The position numbers were made by a program, and so were the translations under genes. Positions 45,401 through 57,700 of a stretch of DNA of 64,000 nucleotides are shown here, piece after piece. This DNA is from Hexactinellida sp. DTS-2022. Lineage: Eukaryota > Porifera > Hexactinellida. The stretch spans positions 15,738,501-15,802,500 of the forward strand of contig JAPNXP010000001.1 of assembly GCA_028753945.1 (NCBI GenBank). The letters are read 5' to 3'. Within the stretch, counting starts at the first letter, position 1; every line of letters starts with the position of its first letter. The notes beneath the pieces are model-generated. The model had not been told where the DNA came from. It searched no databases and worked only from the letters and a program-made list of their open reading frames with translations.

Positions 45401-45408
45401 TTACTAAC

Positions 45409-45600
45409 CTGATAAATCGAAGAATAGAAACTGGAGGAATTCGTTTGAATTAATAAAGTACACAATTGTCTGTTGTGAAATATTGTTATCGAGAAAATAG
45501 TATAATTTGAGTAGAATTGTAGATAGATACAGTCTGTGACTAATTACAAGAAAGTGTACTAATGCATATTCCTCTGTAACCATAGAACCACATGCCATGT
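45409..45600 (-). promoter_or_regulatory. Putative promoter / 5' non-coding exon of NLR-B
   Basis: Homologous to 23336-23545 upstream of NLR-A. Both keep ATGGTTACA-GAATATGCAT (minus strand), ATTGTGTA and the same donor. The TATA-like motif of the NLR-A copy is not obvious here. Read as promoter plus untranslated leader from position and conservation only. Confidence 0.5.
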
Positions 45601-45951
45601 AAAGCTATACTTGTTTCCACAAATAAACCTGGTACAAAGCACTCTCTTATTATAACTAATTGTCTGGAAAGTCAGTTGCACAGTTAATTAATTATCTAAT
45701 TAACAGAAATAGTTTGAACGGATTATGACAACAATTTATTTCCTAAATAATTTATGTACTCAGTCCACTTTTTGTTCAATTTTGTGAGCAACTAATGGTA
45801 CTATTTTGGAGGTGTTTTAATTGATCTGTCACGAAGCAACCTGTCTCCTTTGAAATAATTTGATCCCCACCCCCCATACCACAACAGAGTGTAGAAGCGG
45901 AGCCGACTGTATTTGTTAATTTAATAAGTGGGGAATTATCAAAGATAGTTA

Positions 45952-46149
45952 CAGTCTGTTCTCTCTAATTGTCCACTTCTCTAATTGTCCACTTCTCTAA
46001 TTGTCCACTTCTCTAATAGTCCACTTTTATAATAGTCCACTTATTTAATTGTCCAAATCAACTATTTCCATATATGTAATAGTCCATATTCTTTAATAGT
46101 CCACTTTGGGCCAATTGTCCACTAGTGGACTATTAGAGAGAACAGTGTG
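45952..46149. mobile_element. MITE built from TCTCTAATTGTCCACT repeats
   Basis: CAGTCTGTTCTCTCTAATTG ... AATAGTCCAC motifs inward; right end TAGAGAGAACAGTGTG; TA on both sides. The left half has 16-bp tandem units (CTCTAATTGTCCACTT). A fragment occurs at about 50403. Confidence 0.75.
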
Positions 46150-47437
46150 TAACTATACTACATAATAATGATTTTCTACAATCTGTATTTGGAGTGTTAT
46201 TATATTAGAACCATGGAATTATCCAGCAGCGCGAGACGCTCCCTTTGGAGTGTGATTTTAGGAAAATATTAGGCGCGCTAAATTTTGAATCTTCTCCTAT
46301 ACCGTATCATTAAATTGTAATTTAGGCGTATGAAATTGGATCAGACCAGGATTAGGAGCGTATATTTACAAATGGATGTATAATGCACTGATTTTAACAC
46401 TATGTGGAAGAGGTGTTTGAGGGTACTATTTTAGGAAAGTACGTAGCGCTTCCAATGGGGGGGGTTAGGTCAAGCAATGTGTGACAAATCCTTTCTGTTT
46501 ACAAAATGGTTAAAAAAAACGTAGCATAGGGAGGAGGTTGTCTAATTACCCATAAATTTCGCTTTACGTACCCTTATAATGGCACATTTAAACCTCTCGT
46601 TTATTCGTTTATTATGTTGTTAGGGAGATACTATATAGAATGCGCTTGGTTCCAGTTCTTGTGTTGTGTCTGGTTGGTTTGCTCTATTAACGGAATATCC
46701 TGTTGATCTCGTTTTATGGCATGTTTCTAAAGAACAACTTAATCTTGTTCTGGTTGAATTGAGGATAGTATTTAGGTTATATGTTATACGATCCTATAAA
46801 CTGAGTACCATCTCCACTGCTCTATAACACAGTTCAACGAACCACGTGGCTATTCTTCTGAGAATTATGTATGCAGATATTATTCCTATCTTATACTGAG
46901 TATATATATTCACTAACTGGGGGTAATAGTAATACACTACTACTGTACGTAACCCAGTAAATCCGACAGTAAACCTTCTGAATCTACGAATCAATCAAAT
47001 ATCAATTCTTACGAACCGTTCTTCTTATTGGCTACTACAGCTGAGAAGTGATATTGTATAACAAACTGTAACAAGTGAGTTTCAATTGAAAACTTTTCCA
47101 GTTTATTTTAGTATATGGTATAGCCACACATTACTGCAGATTTGTTTTCCTTATTTCTCCAATATATTACCGGAATGTTATTGACTCAAATATATTATTA
47201 CAATACTTATATTTGAAATTTTGCCAATGTTAAAAAAAAATTTAAGTGGTTGATTAATTATTGTAATGTAATAAATTAATAATTAGTGTCATTATATTAA
47301 TACTCATTATCCATTACCATATAAGAGATAAATTCATTAAAAAAACGAAAACGAAGTGTCCTTTGACCATTCTAAATACATGTTGAATGTATTGTTACAA
47401 TACAAACAAAGATGGATATTTGTTTGTAATATACTAT
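46150..47437. other. Intergenic, mostly unclassified
   Basis: Contains GCGCGCTAAATTTTGAATC (46273), perhaps a decayed relative of the 4762 family, and at 46738-46815 the repeat shared with 13138-13215. No gene. Confidence 0.4.
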
Positions 47438-47800
47438 AGTACGAGCCCCCCGGTCTCGGTAGCTTTGCGTCGGATCGGTAGTAGCCGCCACAAATTGACA
47501 GCCGCTAAGCTAAATTATTGATTATATAGTTAGTAATTATTTGTTATAGTTATATGCATCCCTAACTACCATTTTCCATACTTTTAACTTGTTTGCATAT
47601 AATACCGTTGGAAGCTAGCTTCTAGGTTCATTTTGAATTTTCACTGATTTGTTTACCTATTTTTCGTAGACAACAACAATAAATATTAATATTATAGATT
47701 TGTGAATGCGAAATTCGTAATCAGCATACTTGTATACCTATATAACATTTGATAGTTAGTCTCAAATATAAATGCAGTTTCTAACTTTCTATCGCGTATA
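47438..47800 (+). repeat. R1 + R3 composite, degenerate
   Basis: ACGAGCCCCCCGGTCTCGGT then R3 units (GCGAAATTCGTAATCAGCAT near 47708). The tail is truncated. Confidence 0.65.
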
Positions 47801-48740
47801 CGTACCTATATTACGCACTATGCTATGTTTATAGGGTACAATATTCCAAAATCGTTCAAGGCTCAAGTCAAGCTCAATCCAGTTCTCAATCTACTCAAAA
47901 AGCACGACTAAATCTAAGAGCAAATATTACGAAGTAAGCTATATGCTTGTACAATTGTATATTTCTAAGTTCTTCTCAGCTATAAATTATTTATTTATGT
48001 TTTCTCTGTTATTGTGAGTTTGTGACGATCTACAGCCATTAACAGTGTTCAATTAATGCACCTCAAGGGAAATTAGTAATAGGAAACAGTGAATGAGATA
48101 AGAAATACTTGGAAATTAATAACATGACAAAATACTAACCAGATAGACGCAAATCATACTAGTTTAGAGGCACTAAAATAGAACTAAAGTATATTGATAG
48201 TCAAGTAAATTGACGGCAATAATGGCATACTAATTGACTAATTCTGCTCACAGTAACATACACAGTTAAATGGTTACCAGGTGTAGCTTGAATCTCTGGA
48301 AATGTAATTTGCTACTATATAGTATTAGCTATAGCATTGATTAAAATAAACAAGGAGAATACAAATTAGGTATACAAATGCAGTGTATAAATGTAGCTCG
48401 GGTAGCCTAAGGCAGTAGAGTACTATAAACTAGCTTGGGGTGATTAGTAGTTGGTTCGGAATTGTAGCTCGAGATGAAAAATCCCGAACTACCACTCCTC
48501 TTAAATCCCAGAGATAATCTATAGCTACAGAGGAAGTGATTATTTAAGTTAATATGGTACTTGAAGGAGATTATTTGAATACATCCAAAGTGTTTGAATG
48601 TTCATAACTCATCTGTTGTATTTATATCTTAGTATATCCATACTCAATTCGATTATTACATTTCAGATGTGTTTATGTGGCTGTTAGTTCCAGTAGTTGC
48701 TATAGATTTACTTACTACATCGAAAAGTTCTAAGGATATA
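47801..48740. other. Intergenic, no gene seen
   Basis: No reading frame or repeat recognised. A sequence CTAACCAGATAG at 48137 resembles the donor context of the NLR 5' exons, but the surrounding homology is lacking. Confidence 0.4.
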
Positions 48741-48942
48741 CAGTAGGACTTCGTTAGTACGAACAACAGGGGACCGTCAAAATTTGTTGCCTTATCTGGA
48801 ATTAGTATTAATCAGTATTATTTGTATTGAAATGCTTTGAATGGTACTGAAATAGTGTTCGTATCAAAGCTCCTTAAGGAGTCTATGGTTCGTATTAACC
48901 GGAATTTCGTATTAATCGTGTTCATCTAACAAGGTTCTACTG
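48741..48942. mobile_element. pogo-like MITE
   Basis: CAGTAGGACTTCGTTAGTAC ... TCTAACAAGGTTCTACTG, TA on both sides. Internal GGGGACCGTCA as in 922-1077. Confidence 0.85.
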
Positions 48943-48944
48943 TA

Positions 48945-49650
48945 TATGGTACTTACATCTGGCATGGTCGTTTAACAGTTGTTATTTTAAACCGAGTAAC
49001 GTGATATCTTAATTTATTTATTCTATTAAAGATCTAATCGCTTAACCAATTATTCAGTGTAAGAATGAACTTTGGTTTATATTGACTCCATAAGCAGATT
49101 CTAATCTGAATTACGTATGTTAGTGAAATCCCCAATTATTATGGTTACACAACCATTATGGAAGTATTACCAATGTTTCATTCATACGCGTGCGACTTGA
49201 AGCTACTTAAATTTGAAATGAAACTTTCTAGTTGCACGAAATTTAATACTCGAGTAAATTAGTCACTAAGGGCATGGAGTGAGCTCAAAATAAATCTAGG
49301 AGAATGTGTCGCATAGATGAAAGTCTGCGTTCACTGCTAAATAAATTTTTTTTTTGGAAAGACATGTATTAAATACCAAACATTATTTTCTAAACAATAG
49401 TAACAAAAAATGCAAATTATTAATATTATTATTCCACTTCATTAACCATATCAACTGTATTAAGTATTAGCTCCTTATTATTGATTAACATTAACATGTT
49501 AAATATTTACTTTTAAATATTTTTATTGATATTTCCATATTTTAGATTCTAAAACAACTACAATAACCAACACTGTTGACCATTAGAAACTAATACACCA
49601 AGTGAGTTAGCTTTTGTTTATTTTGTGAATTAATGACTCGATATATTCCC
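48945..49650. other. AT-rich intergenic, no gene seen
   Basis: No feature recognised. Confidence 0.45.
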
Positions 49651-49654
49651 GATT

Positions 49655-50010
49655 CCCAACGAGCTGGCTTCTGGGTTTTATTTTTGAATAATTTGTTTAT
49701 CTCCTTTATAAACAACAACAACAACAATTATTAGTATTATAATTTGAAAATGCGAAATTCGTGTTCAGCATCCGTTGAAAGCTAACTTCTAGGTTGATTT
49801 TGAATTTTCGTTAATTTGTTTACCTATTTGTGTAAACAACAGCAAATATTCATATTATAAATATGTAAATGCGAAATTCGTGTTCAGCATCTTGTTTACC
49901 TATAATACCCGTTGAAAGTTAGTTTATATATTCATGTTAAATGCGGTTTCTATTCCCCCATCACTTTAATACAATCTGGACAAACAAACACACAACAATT
50001 GAGTTTTAAT
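49655..50010 (+). repeat. R3 array
   Basis: Two to three units (GCGAAATTCGTGTTCAGCAT near 49752 and 49870) and the tail CAATCTGGACAAACAAACAC. Confidence 0.75.
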
Positions 50011-50017
50011 AATACGG

Positions 50018-50270
50018 GCCCTTCGGTCTCGGTCGCTTCGCGACGGATCACTCTCTCACAAAGGCCGCTTCGCGACCTTTGTTCGTTCGTGGTAGACACT
50101 ATGTAATACAAATAACGGCCGCTTTGCGGCCTTACCCACCGTGAGGTAAAACAGAATAGAGAAAAGATTTATCTACTCAAATAGGAATTTATATAAACAC
50201 TAATTCATATCTAAATATCTAAACTTATGCATTTCTGTATGCTATTAATAAATCACTAATAGAACTAACT
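50018..50270 (+). repeat. R1 repeat, type-II copy
   Basis: Nearly identical to 2677-2936 over its whole length; see that entry. Confidence 0.8.
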
Positions 50271-50530
50271 ATTACAGATGTGAACTAGTAGAGAATTAAA
50301 CCATTAAAAAGTTGAATATTAGCTTTAAAAGTATGAAAGGAAATAAGTTAAATTTAGAATTCTGAATATGATTGAAAAACAAAATTAAGGTAGACAAATA
50401 GAAAAGTGGACTATTGGAGAGAACTGACTATACTTGTAGCTTTTACCGGTCCTTGTAAATGCAGATAATATCTTTATAGTAAAAATATGGGGAAATAGTT
50501 AACAGAGAGATGCAGTTAGTAGTCCAAATA

Positions 50531-50703
50531 CAGTCAACATCCGTTAATTCGAACACTCAAGGTAAAATAAATTTGGTCGAATTAACGAATTTTCGAATTA
50601 TCGAACGGATGTTGTATGGGAGATACTTCCAGGGGAAAAATAAATTTGTTCGAATTAGTGAAAGTTCGAATTAACGGGTATTCGAATTAACAGTTGTCGA
50701 CTG
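50531..50703. mobile_element. pogo-like MITE
   Basis: CAGTCAACATCCGTTAATTC ... CGAATTAACAGTTGTCGACTG, TA on both sides; internal TTCGAATTAACG motifs. Confidence 0.8.
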
Positions 50704-52030
50704 TATCTGTTAATTAAATGTTTGAATCCCAAAGCTGGCTCGGAATGTGAAAACTGGAACTCAAAGTTAATTCAATTTCAATTTCAATTGAAATTGAAAT
50801 TGATATTCTATTTATATCTCAGATCCCGCGCCAGCTTTGGTTAACAGTCAAATATGTAGTAATTTATTAAAATGCTCAAATATGCTGTAATTAAAATGCT
50901 CAAATATATAGTAATGTGAAAAGCAAAAAATCTAGACTATAGAAGGAGTTACCGACTTACCGTGTCCCTGTAGCTAATGCACACAATCACATGGTCACAT
51001 ATTGTTTGTTATAAGCTAAATGTAACAAAGTAGTTAGTTTGTTTTAAAACTGCATTTGTATTTGAGACAGAGATTATCTTCTAATTCCTAAATAATTCAA
51101 TTTCAATTACAATTGAATTATTACAATTAGAATAATTAGAATAAACAAGAGTTATAATGAACAATAATTTAGCATTTCCTTATCTCTAATGTGAATATTC
51201 ATTGAATCGTTTGCAAAATATGTGGTCAAATAAATAAAAATTTTAAATGTACTTAGAGGATAACTCCCAACGGATATAATAAAGATATACTGATCCCGAA
51301 AATCACATTTGCAAATTGTTAATGTAAATATATATTGTTGTCTTTTTGACTAAATGGGTGAACAAGTAATAAAGTCATTTTGGAGCGCTTTCCTTTTATA
51401 TTTACAGGATTGCATGATCAGGTCCCTTATGATTCACTTTGACTACGACAAAGGGCGAATGGGCATTTGGATGATATTAATAATTTATTAACTAAGTAAT
51501 AATATTGGGGCTTTATAGCTTCAAACGAATCTTCAACCATTTATGCGAAAATATACGCAAAAATGTATCGATTATTCTGGAATTGTTTGTGGTAAATAGG
51601 AGAGCACTCCACTGAGCGAGCTTCGCGAATAATGGTCTAGCCTTCAAACATCAAATCGGATCGCTCTCCTTTAATGATCTTAATTTAAATAAAAGTATTA
51701 ACTTGGTGTTAAAACCTCTGAACACATATCAAGTATTTGGCCCCTGCCAATCCTAAAATTGCTCGGCCACACAAAGTATAATATAATAAATCAATTATTC
51801 ATTTAGGGAGATTAATTATCATTAATTATCTATGGAAATACATATATGTTGACCGCCGGCATATAAGGAAATATTGCCGACAAATAAGAATTCAGCCACC
51901 ACCATATTAGCTAATTAATTTCCAATCTTCCAGGGAAATCTCTAATACTCCATAATACTCCATAAGTTCGTTGCCAATTCGTAATTATCAATCTTAACTG
52001 TTCACGTACTTATTATAATTTTAAATTTAG
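50704..52030. other. Intergenic, no gene seen
   Basis: Includes a perfect hairpin near 50774-50801 (TTTCAATTTCAATTG with its inverse) and GAGAGCACTCC / GATCGCTCTCC inverted motifs (51600-51670). No gene. Confidence 0.45.
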
Positions 52031-52035
52031 ATCAG

Positions 52036-53563
52036 CCATAGCATTCTATACATAAGGCAATGCAACGGACTCAAATTTCCGGACCATGGATGAACTAGTA
52101 TAGTCAACTAAATATATGCAATGCAATTATTCTTCGAAATAAGTAATCCAGGGTGCTTCTACTTATGTAATTGTTTTTTATAAAGGTGGTCATGTACAAG
52201 ACGCATATTTTTGAGGTACCACTTGGTCGAAATGACGTCACCATATTGTCTAATAGGTTAAATATGTCAAAACTTTGAACGCATGTAAAATGTTCAATTT
52301 CGCTTTTTCAAACAAATTGCTGTGAATAACCCATCTAGGAGTTATTTTACATAAAATATCTCAGAATCAATTATGGAATGTTGGCACATTCCTCTGTTGC
52401 CTTGGAAACGTGATTTCAATGCTTGAGGTCATATCTCGAGAAGGAATATAGTTACAGCTTAGTCAATGGATCCAATCGATAGCCCGTCCTTAACTTTCTA
52501 TTCAATGATAATACATTTCGATGCTCTATCTCCAACCAATTTTCTGAGAATTGTGATTATTGTAATATACATTCAAATGGTTATACACAATTTTCGGAAA
52601 ATTGGTTGGAGATAGAGCATCGAAATGTATTATCATTTAATAGGAAATTAAGGACGGGCTATCGATTGGATCCATTGACTAAGCTGTAACTATATTCCTT
52701 CTCGAGATATGACCTCAAGCATTGAAATCACGTTTCCAAGGCAACAGAGGAATGTAGCAACATTCCATAATTGATTCTGAGATATTTTATGTAAAATAAC
52801 TCCTAGATGGGTTAGTCACAGCAATTTGTTTGAAAAAGCGAAATTGAACATTTTACATGCGTTCAAAGTTTTGGCATATTTTGCCTATTAGACAATACGG
52901 TGACGTCATTTCGACCAAGTGGTACCTCAAAAATATGCGTCTTGTACATGACCACCTTTATAAAAAACAATTACATAAGTAGAAGCACCCTGGATTACTT
53001 ATTTCGAAGAATAATTGCATTGCATATATTTAGTTGCAGGGTTGCCCGCTTTTTTGCCTTTTTTTCTCTCATCCTCCCGACCTCCCGCCAAACTTTTAAA
53101 ACTCCCGCTTTTTGGAAATTGTTTATATATTTAGATTTTATGATAATTAAGTAAAATAACGGGATTTGTTTAAATTATTCAAGTAAATTAGTCAACCTAC
53201 GAGCAACAAATTTTTTCTTTTTAGTTTTTTTTCAAGTTTTTTTAGTTTTAGTTTTTAATTTTCAGTTTTTTTTCGAGTACCAAGTTTTTTCCCTAATTGT
53301 AGATATCAAAACATACTAAATAATCATATTATATCGTTCTATTCATGATATTTTTTTTTAAATAGCATATATATTGAGTCTCCCGCTTTTCTCCCGCTTT
53401 TTCATCTTCGACCTCCCGCTTTTTGGTAAAACTCCCGCCAAAATTGGGAAAATCTCCCGCTTTTTTGTTTTCAGAGGTTGGCAACCCTGAGTTGACTATA
53501 CTAGTTCATCCATGGTCCAGAAATTTGAGTCCGTTGCATTGCCTTATGTATAGAATGCTATGG
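52036..53563. mobile_element. 1.5-kb palindrome (foldback element) with one-sided insertion
   Basis: Left arm 52036-52556 and right arm about 52588-53563 are near-perfect inverted copies around a ~30-nt loop. Landmarks: CCATAGCATTCTATACATAA at the left edge and its inverse at the right; ATAGCCCGTCCTTAA near the centre. ATCAG flanks both ends (52031-52035, 53564-53568). The right arm is longer only because of the insertion at 53037-53489. Confidence 0.9.
53037..53489. mobile_element. hAT-like element (GCGGGAG family), copy 2
   Basis: CAGGGTTGCCCGCTTTTTTG ... GGTTGGCAACCCTG; 5-bp duplication AGTTG (53032-53036, 53490-53494). The intact left palindrome arm shows the pre-insertion sequence (TTTAGTTGACTATA, rc), confirming the boundaries. 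Reverse-oriented sibling of 9065-9514. Confidence 0.93.
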
Positions 53564-53639
53564 ATCAGCCATGATAATCATTTACGAATTTTTATGCAGC
53601 TATACTTAAATTCGAGGCAATTTGTACAATTTTGAATGA

Positions 53640-54525
53640 ATGTAGACTAAATACTTATACGTATGTCGTATAGCCGACAAATAAGTATGCCGATTATTTA
53701 TTTTTTGCGTACACCTCGTTTACAATAGCATTTTTTTTATATTTAGGGTTTTTAGACTACAAACGTCTATCCATATCAATAATTATCAGTCTATCTACTT
53801 ATTTTTAAAGATATTGCGTCTAAGCTGAGTACGTACAGTACCGAGTTATACTTCTACTTAGTGTACAGCACTACCCTAGGAATGGTTAATGTATAATCGG
53901 CCCCTAAAGAGAGTTTGATTTAAAGAGGTTTAAATTAAAACCGCCCCTGGTACTTTTCGATATTAAACGGTACGAAATTCCTTTATACAAAACTTGGCGT
54001 CTATGTATCAATCATCAGACTCATTTCAACACTTATAGAATGTAGTACTTCAACACAGGTGTGTGCTACTACTTTTGGTGTATTTGTGCTAACTAACTTA
54101 CCTGGCCTTAGAGCCTTTTATTGTAGAGGCGCTCGAATTATTATATTCCGAATTATTCAAATTATTCGAATTATTATATTCCGAATTATTATATTCCGGT
54201 GTATTTGTGCTAACTAACTTACCTGGCCTTAGAGCCTTTTATTGTAGAGGCGCTCGAATTATTATATTCCGCAGCAAAGCACCATGAACTTATTTATTAA
54301 TTTACCATTATTACAACTAGGTTGTATGAATTTGGTTTTAAATTTACGCTAAACTAAATATATGTCGGCAAATGGACAGTTTCTGATCGGGTCGGGTTCC
54401 AAAAAGTGGATCGATTCCAACTCTGCCTGGCCTATACTATAATTGTCACTCGCATGAGGTTAAACCTGGGCATAATTTTTCCATTCGTGTATTGCGAAAA
54501 CGTGTTAGGTTGTGCTTGTGAAATG
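53640..54525. other. Intergenic upstream of NLR-C with a local duplication
   Basis: GTGTATTTGTGCTAACTAAC followed by TTACCTGGCCTTAGAGCC occurs twice in direct orientation (from about 54077 and 54197), separated by GAATTATTATATTCC repeats. No exon of NLR-C could be placed here. Confidence 0.5.
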
Positions 54526-54627
54526 CAGTCGACTCCGCTTAATAGAGCGACCGGTTAATAGATTTCTTCGGATAATCGGGTCAAATTAACCTGGTCCCGA
54601 GGTGACTCTATTAAGCGGAGTAGACTG
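54526..54627. mobile_element. pogo-like MITE just upstream of NLR-C
   Basis: CAGTCGACTCCGCTTAATAG ... CTATTAAGCGGAGTAGACTG, ending 97 bp before the NLR-C start codon. The left TA is mutated to TG; the right TA is kept. Confidence 0.8.
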
Positions 54628-54724
54628 TATTTATCTTCAGATCATTTATAAATATAAGTGTGCATAAATAATAAAATATTTTTTTGACTCCATAAATTCC
54701 ATAAATTATTTATAGATTACTACA

Positions 54725-57700
54725 ATGAGTAACATTAAAGAAATAAAGTTCATAAATGAACTCTCGAATTCACTAACTCAAGAAAACGTACACTTGTTGC
54801 AAGAAAAGCTCGGAATACCTCCCGCAATCGTAGAGAGAACAAGAAATAACCCAACAGATTTCCTATACGCTTTGAAATACGAAATGCATCAATTTAATCC
54901 GACTGAATTCCTCGATGCATTGAATAGGATAGGCAGACCCGATCTAATACCTGTAGCAAATAAACTTGAATGGCTCAATCCTAGCAATATTGAACGATTT
55001 CCAGTCGAAATTGTACCTCCATCAGTAGAGACATTTGTTAGGATGTTAAAAACTGAAATAACATCCAATCAATGGAAGATGATAATAGGGAGTGGGTTGT
55101 CAATTAAAGTGAGTCAGGAAGTAAATTTCGAAAGTTGTTTGAATTTGTCCATTGAAGGAGGAATAATAAGCCCTGACTTGGGACTTCTGTGTGACACAAT
55201 GATAGCTGTAGAAAGACACGATGTTGTAGAACAAGTACAAAAACACGTACATGTGTTCAATGGGATGACCAAAACAACTTTTCAAACATTATTAATGGAG
55301 GAACTAGAAAGCGGCGACAGCGGGGAACAAGAGAACTGGGTTGTTAAGCTAAGAGAATACACGAAACAACAAAATGAAAAGGTGTATTTGCGCTTTGATG
55401 ATGACGAGGCAATTTCTCTCGATTCAGTATACACACCTCTGACGGTTGTCAAGGAAATAGTGATGCAGTCGAGTGATGATACCAGTCTGAATGAAATAGA
55501 TTTCCTAAAAACAATGAGCGAAAAGGAGAAGTCATTGGAAGTAGTAGATTTTGTTAACATTATTTCGACGCTCGATCCGAAAACACCCACTGTGTTATGC
55601 TTGATTGGAAACCCAGGCTCTGGAAAATCATTTTTGTGCCAATATCTAGCTCTGCTTTATGGCAATAACAAGATAACCAACTTTGAATACGTTCTATTAA
55701 TACATTGTCGTAGCGAAGAATGGCATGTGATGGAAAAAACGAGAGAGGAGAAGGAAGAGAAAATTGATGAAATATTTGTACAAAACTGGTTGTTCCTTGC
55801 ATTGTCAGTTGGTATCAGATGGTCCAAATCTCTAGCAAAGAATATAGCGAAATCAAGAGGAGAGGGCCTGCTACTAATCATTGACGGGGCAGATGAATTC
55901 ATTAAGGATGTTCCGTTTAAGACCACACTGTTGTACTCGCTGCTGCAGAAACGCAGCCTGAGTAGATCCACCGTCCTACTGACTAGCAGGCCCGGTGCCT
56001 GGAGCAACATCAGGAACGAACATGGTCAGGAATTGAAAGTCGAGACCAACTACCAGGTGCTAGGATTCTCTCCAACAGACAGAGACGCATACTTCAAGAA
56101 GAGAATCTGTACAGCAGATAAGCTACGAGATACGAAACTGCTATTTATCAGACACGACGAAATCAATCAACTGTCGCTGGTCCCTGTAAACGCCAGTCTA
56201 TTCTCTTCTCTCTTTAACGAGACAGTTAACATCCTGTCTCAGACGCTGACAAACCTGTACACGGAACTGATAATGTACATAGTCAGGCGTCAGCTGGCTA
56301 GAATGGGACTAAAGAGGCTAACGAGAGTCCATAAGATGTCCCAATTCCACCCATCCATCTGGAAATGCATCCGTGACATAGGCTACGAGGCATACGAGGG
56401 AATATTCCATAGAGAACTCAGCTCTAGAGAGGAGGACATTCGCATACGAATAGACGAGAGTGAATACACCACTGAGCGACTAGCCATCATGCAGGTGCAT
56501 GTGAGTATAACGAAATTAGGCCAGAGAGTGAATGTTTGGACCTTCGCACATTTAACAATTCAGGAACACATGGCAGCTGTATACCTTAGTGACTTGAACT
56601 GGTTAAAGGAATGTGTTATAGTTAGATTTCTCGTTAGCTCTGATGAGGTGTTTTCAATGTATAGGATGGTCGTGCGATTCCTCTGCGGCCTCTTGGAAGA
56701 TAGAGCTGCCTGTCTCATTCCTATAATCTGTCATCACCTCACGACAGATACAATGCCATTAATAGAACTACCTATGATTCATCAGCTCTACTATCTTACT
56801 AACCTCGTTAATATCTCCGATTGGTTAGACTTCATTAATTCCTATCTCCTAATATCCACATTAATAATAGAGACAAACTCTTTGCTAATCCCAAAGTATT
56901 TCCATTGCCTAAGAGAACTGTTACCAGAGAATTTATACTTCTATTTCAGGGATGCTGTGTCTCCTAACGAATGGCACTGCTTTCTGCTGTCACTGAATTA
57001 CATCAGGAAACTAAAAATTGTATTTATAAAGACTTCTCTAATCAATCCAATCCAATTCAGTTCATTTCTCGAACAGCTCTCCTCCTGCTCCCTCAGTTAC
57101 ATAGCACTATACTTCTCAAGACAAGATTACGCAACAATACAGTCCTATACTACTCTCCTATCAGCTGGTACATCCGTACACTATAAGGTTAGTATCTCAC
57201 TCACTCAGTGTGAACTAACAGAGATGTATCCTCCCACTCCTCTCTTCTCAACACAGAACCAATTCAAAGGAAGTATTATGTTATATCAAGCTAAATTATC
57301 GGATGAAATCCTCACTCAACTAATAAATCAGTTCTCTTATATTGAGAATTTTTCCTATGCACCGAAATCTGATAATTCTGGCTTATCTATTATCTACCCG
57401 CTATTAAGTAATAACATTCATATTAAGGGATTGCGCATGGCGGAACTTAAATCATCTGTATCTGCTATACCTCCAGATATTCCACTCGGTCTCACTTCTC
57501 TGCAGGAGTTATATTGGTCCATGAATGATACATACTCAGTACTGCCATACCTGCTTAACAACAGCAAACTAACAGCTCTGAGTCTATACTCTCATAGCAA
57601 ACTTCCTAACAGAAAATACTACAGACACAATCTAACTGATATTATTCGCAATAACAGCAATTCTTTGAGAGAGATACAGTTAGTGACTTTGAACACAGTT

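Larger units (their letters stand above)
43701..45408 (-). other. Putative first intron of NLR-B (~1.7 kb)
   Basis: Minus-strand donor ATTTATCAG|GTTAG at 45409/45408, acceptor TACTAAATTAG ending at 43701. It contains an R4 copy (43965-44230). Several short frames inside (for example 45081-45344) look non-coding. Confidence 0.5.

Noticed and set aside
45081-45598. Two short minus-strand frames (87 and 64 codons)
   Set aside because: They lie in the inferred NLR-B first intron and leader, show no domain, and have no equivalent upstream of NLR-A.
48134-48260. Possible third NLR 5' exon (CTAACCAGATAG donor context)
   Set aside because: Only the donor-like bases resemble the NLR-A and NLR-B leaders; the promoter block and the rest of the exon are missing.
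52900-53154. 84-codon open frame
   Set aside because: It crosses the boundary between the palindrome arm and the nested hAT-like element, so it cannot be an old gene.
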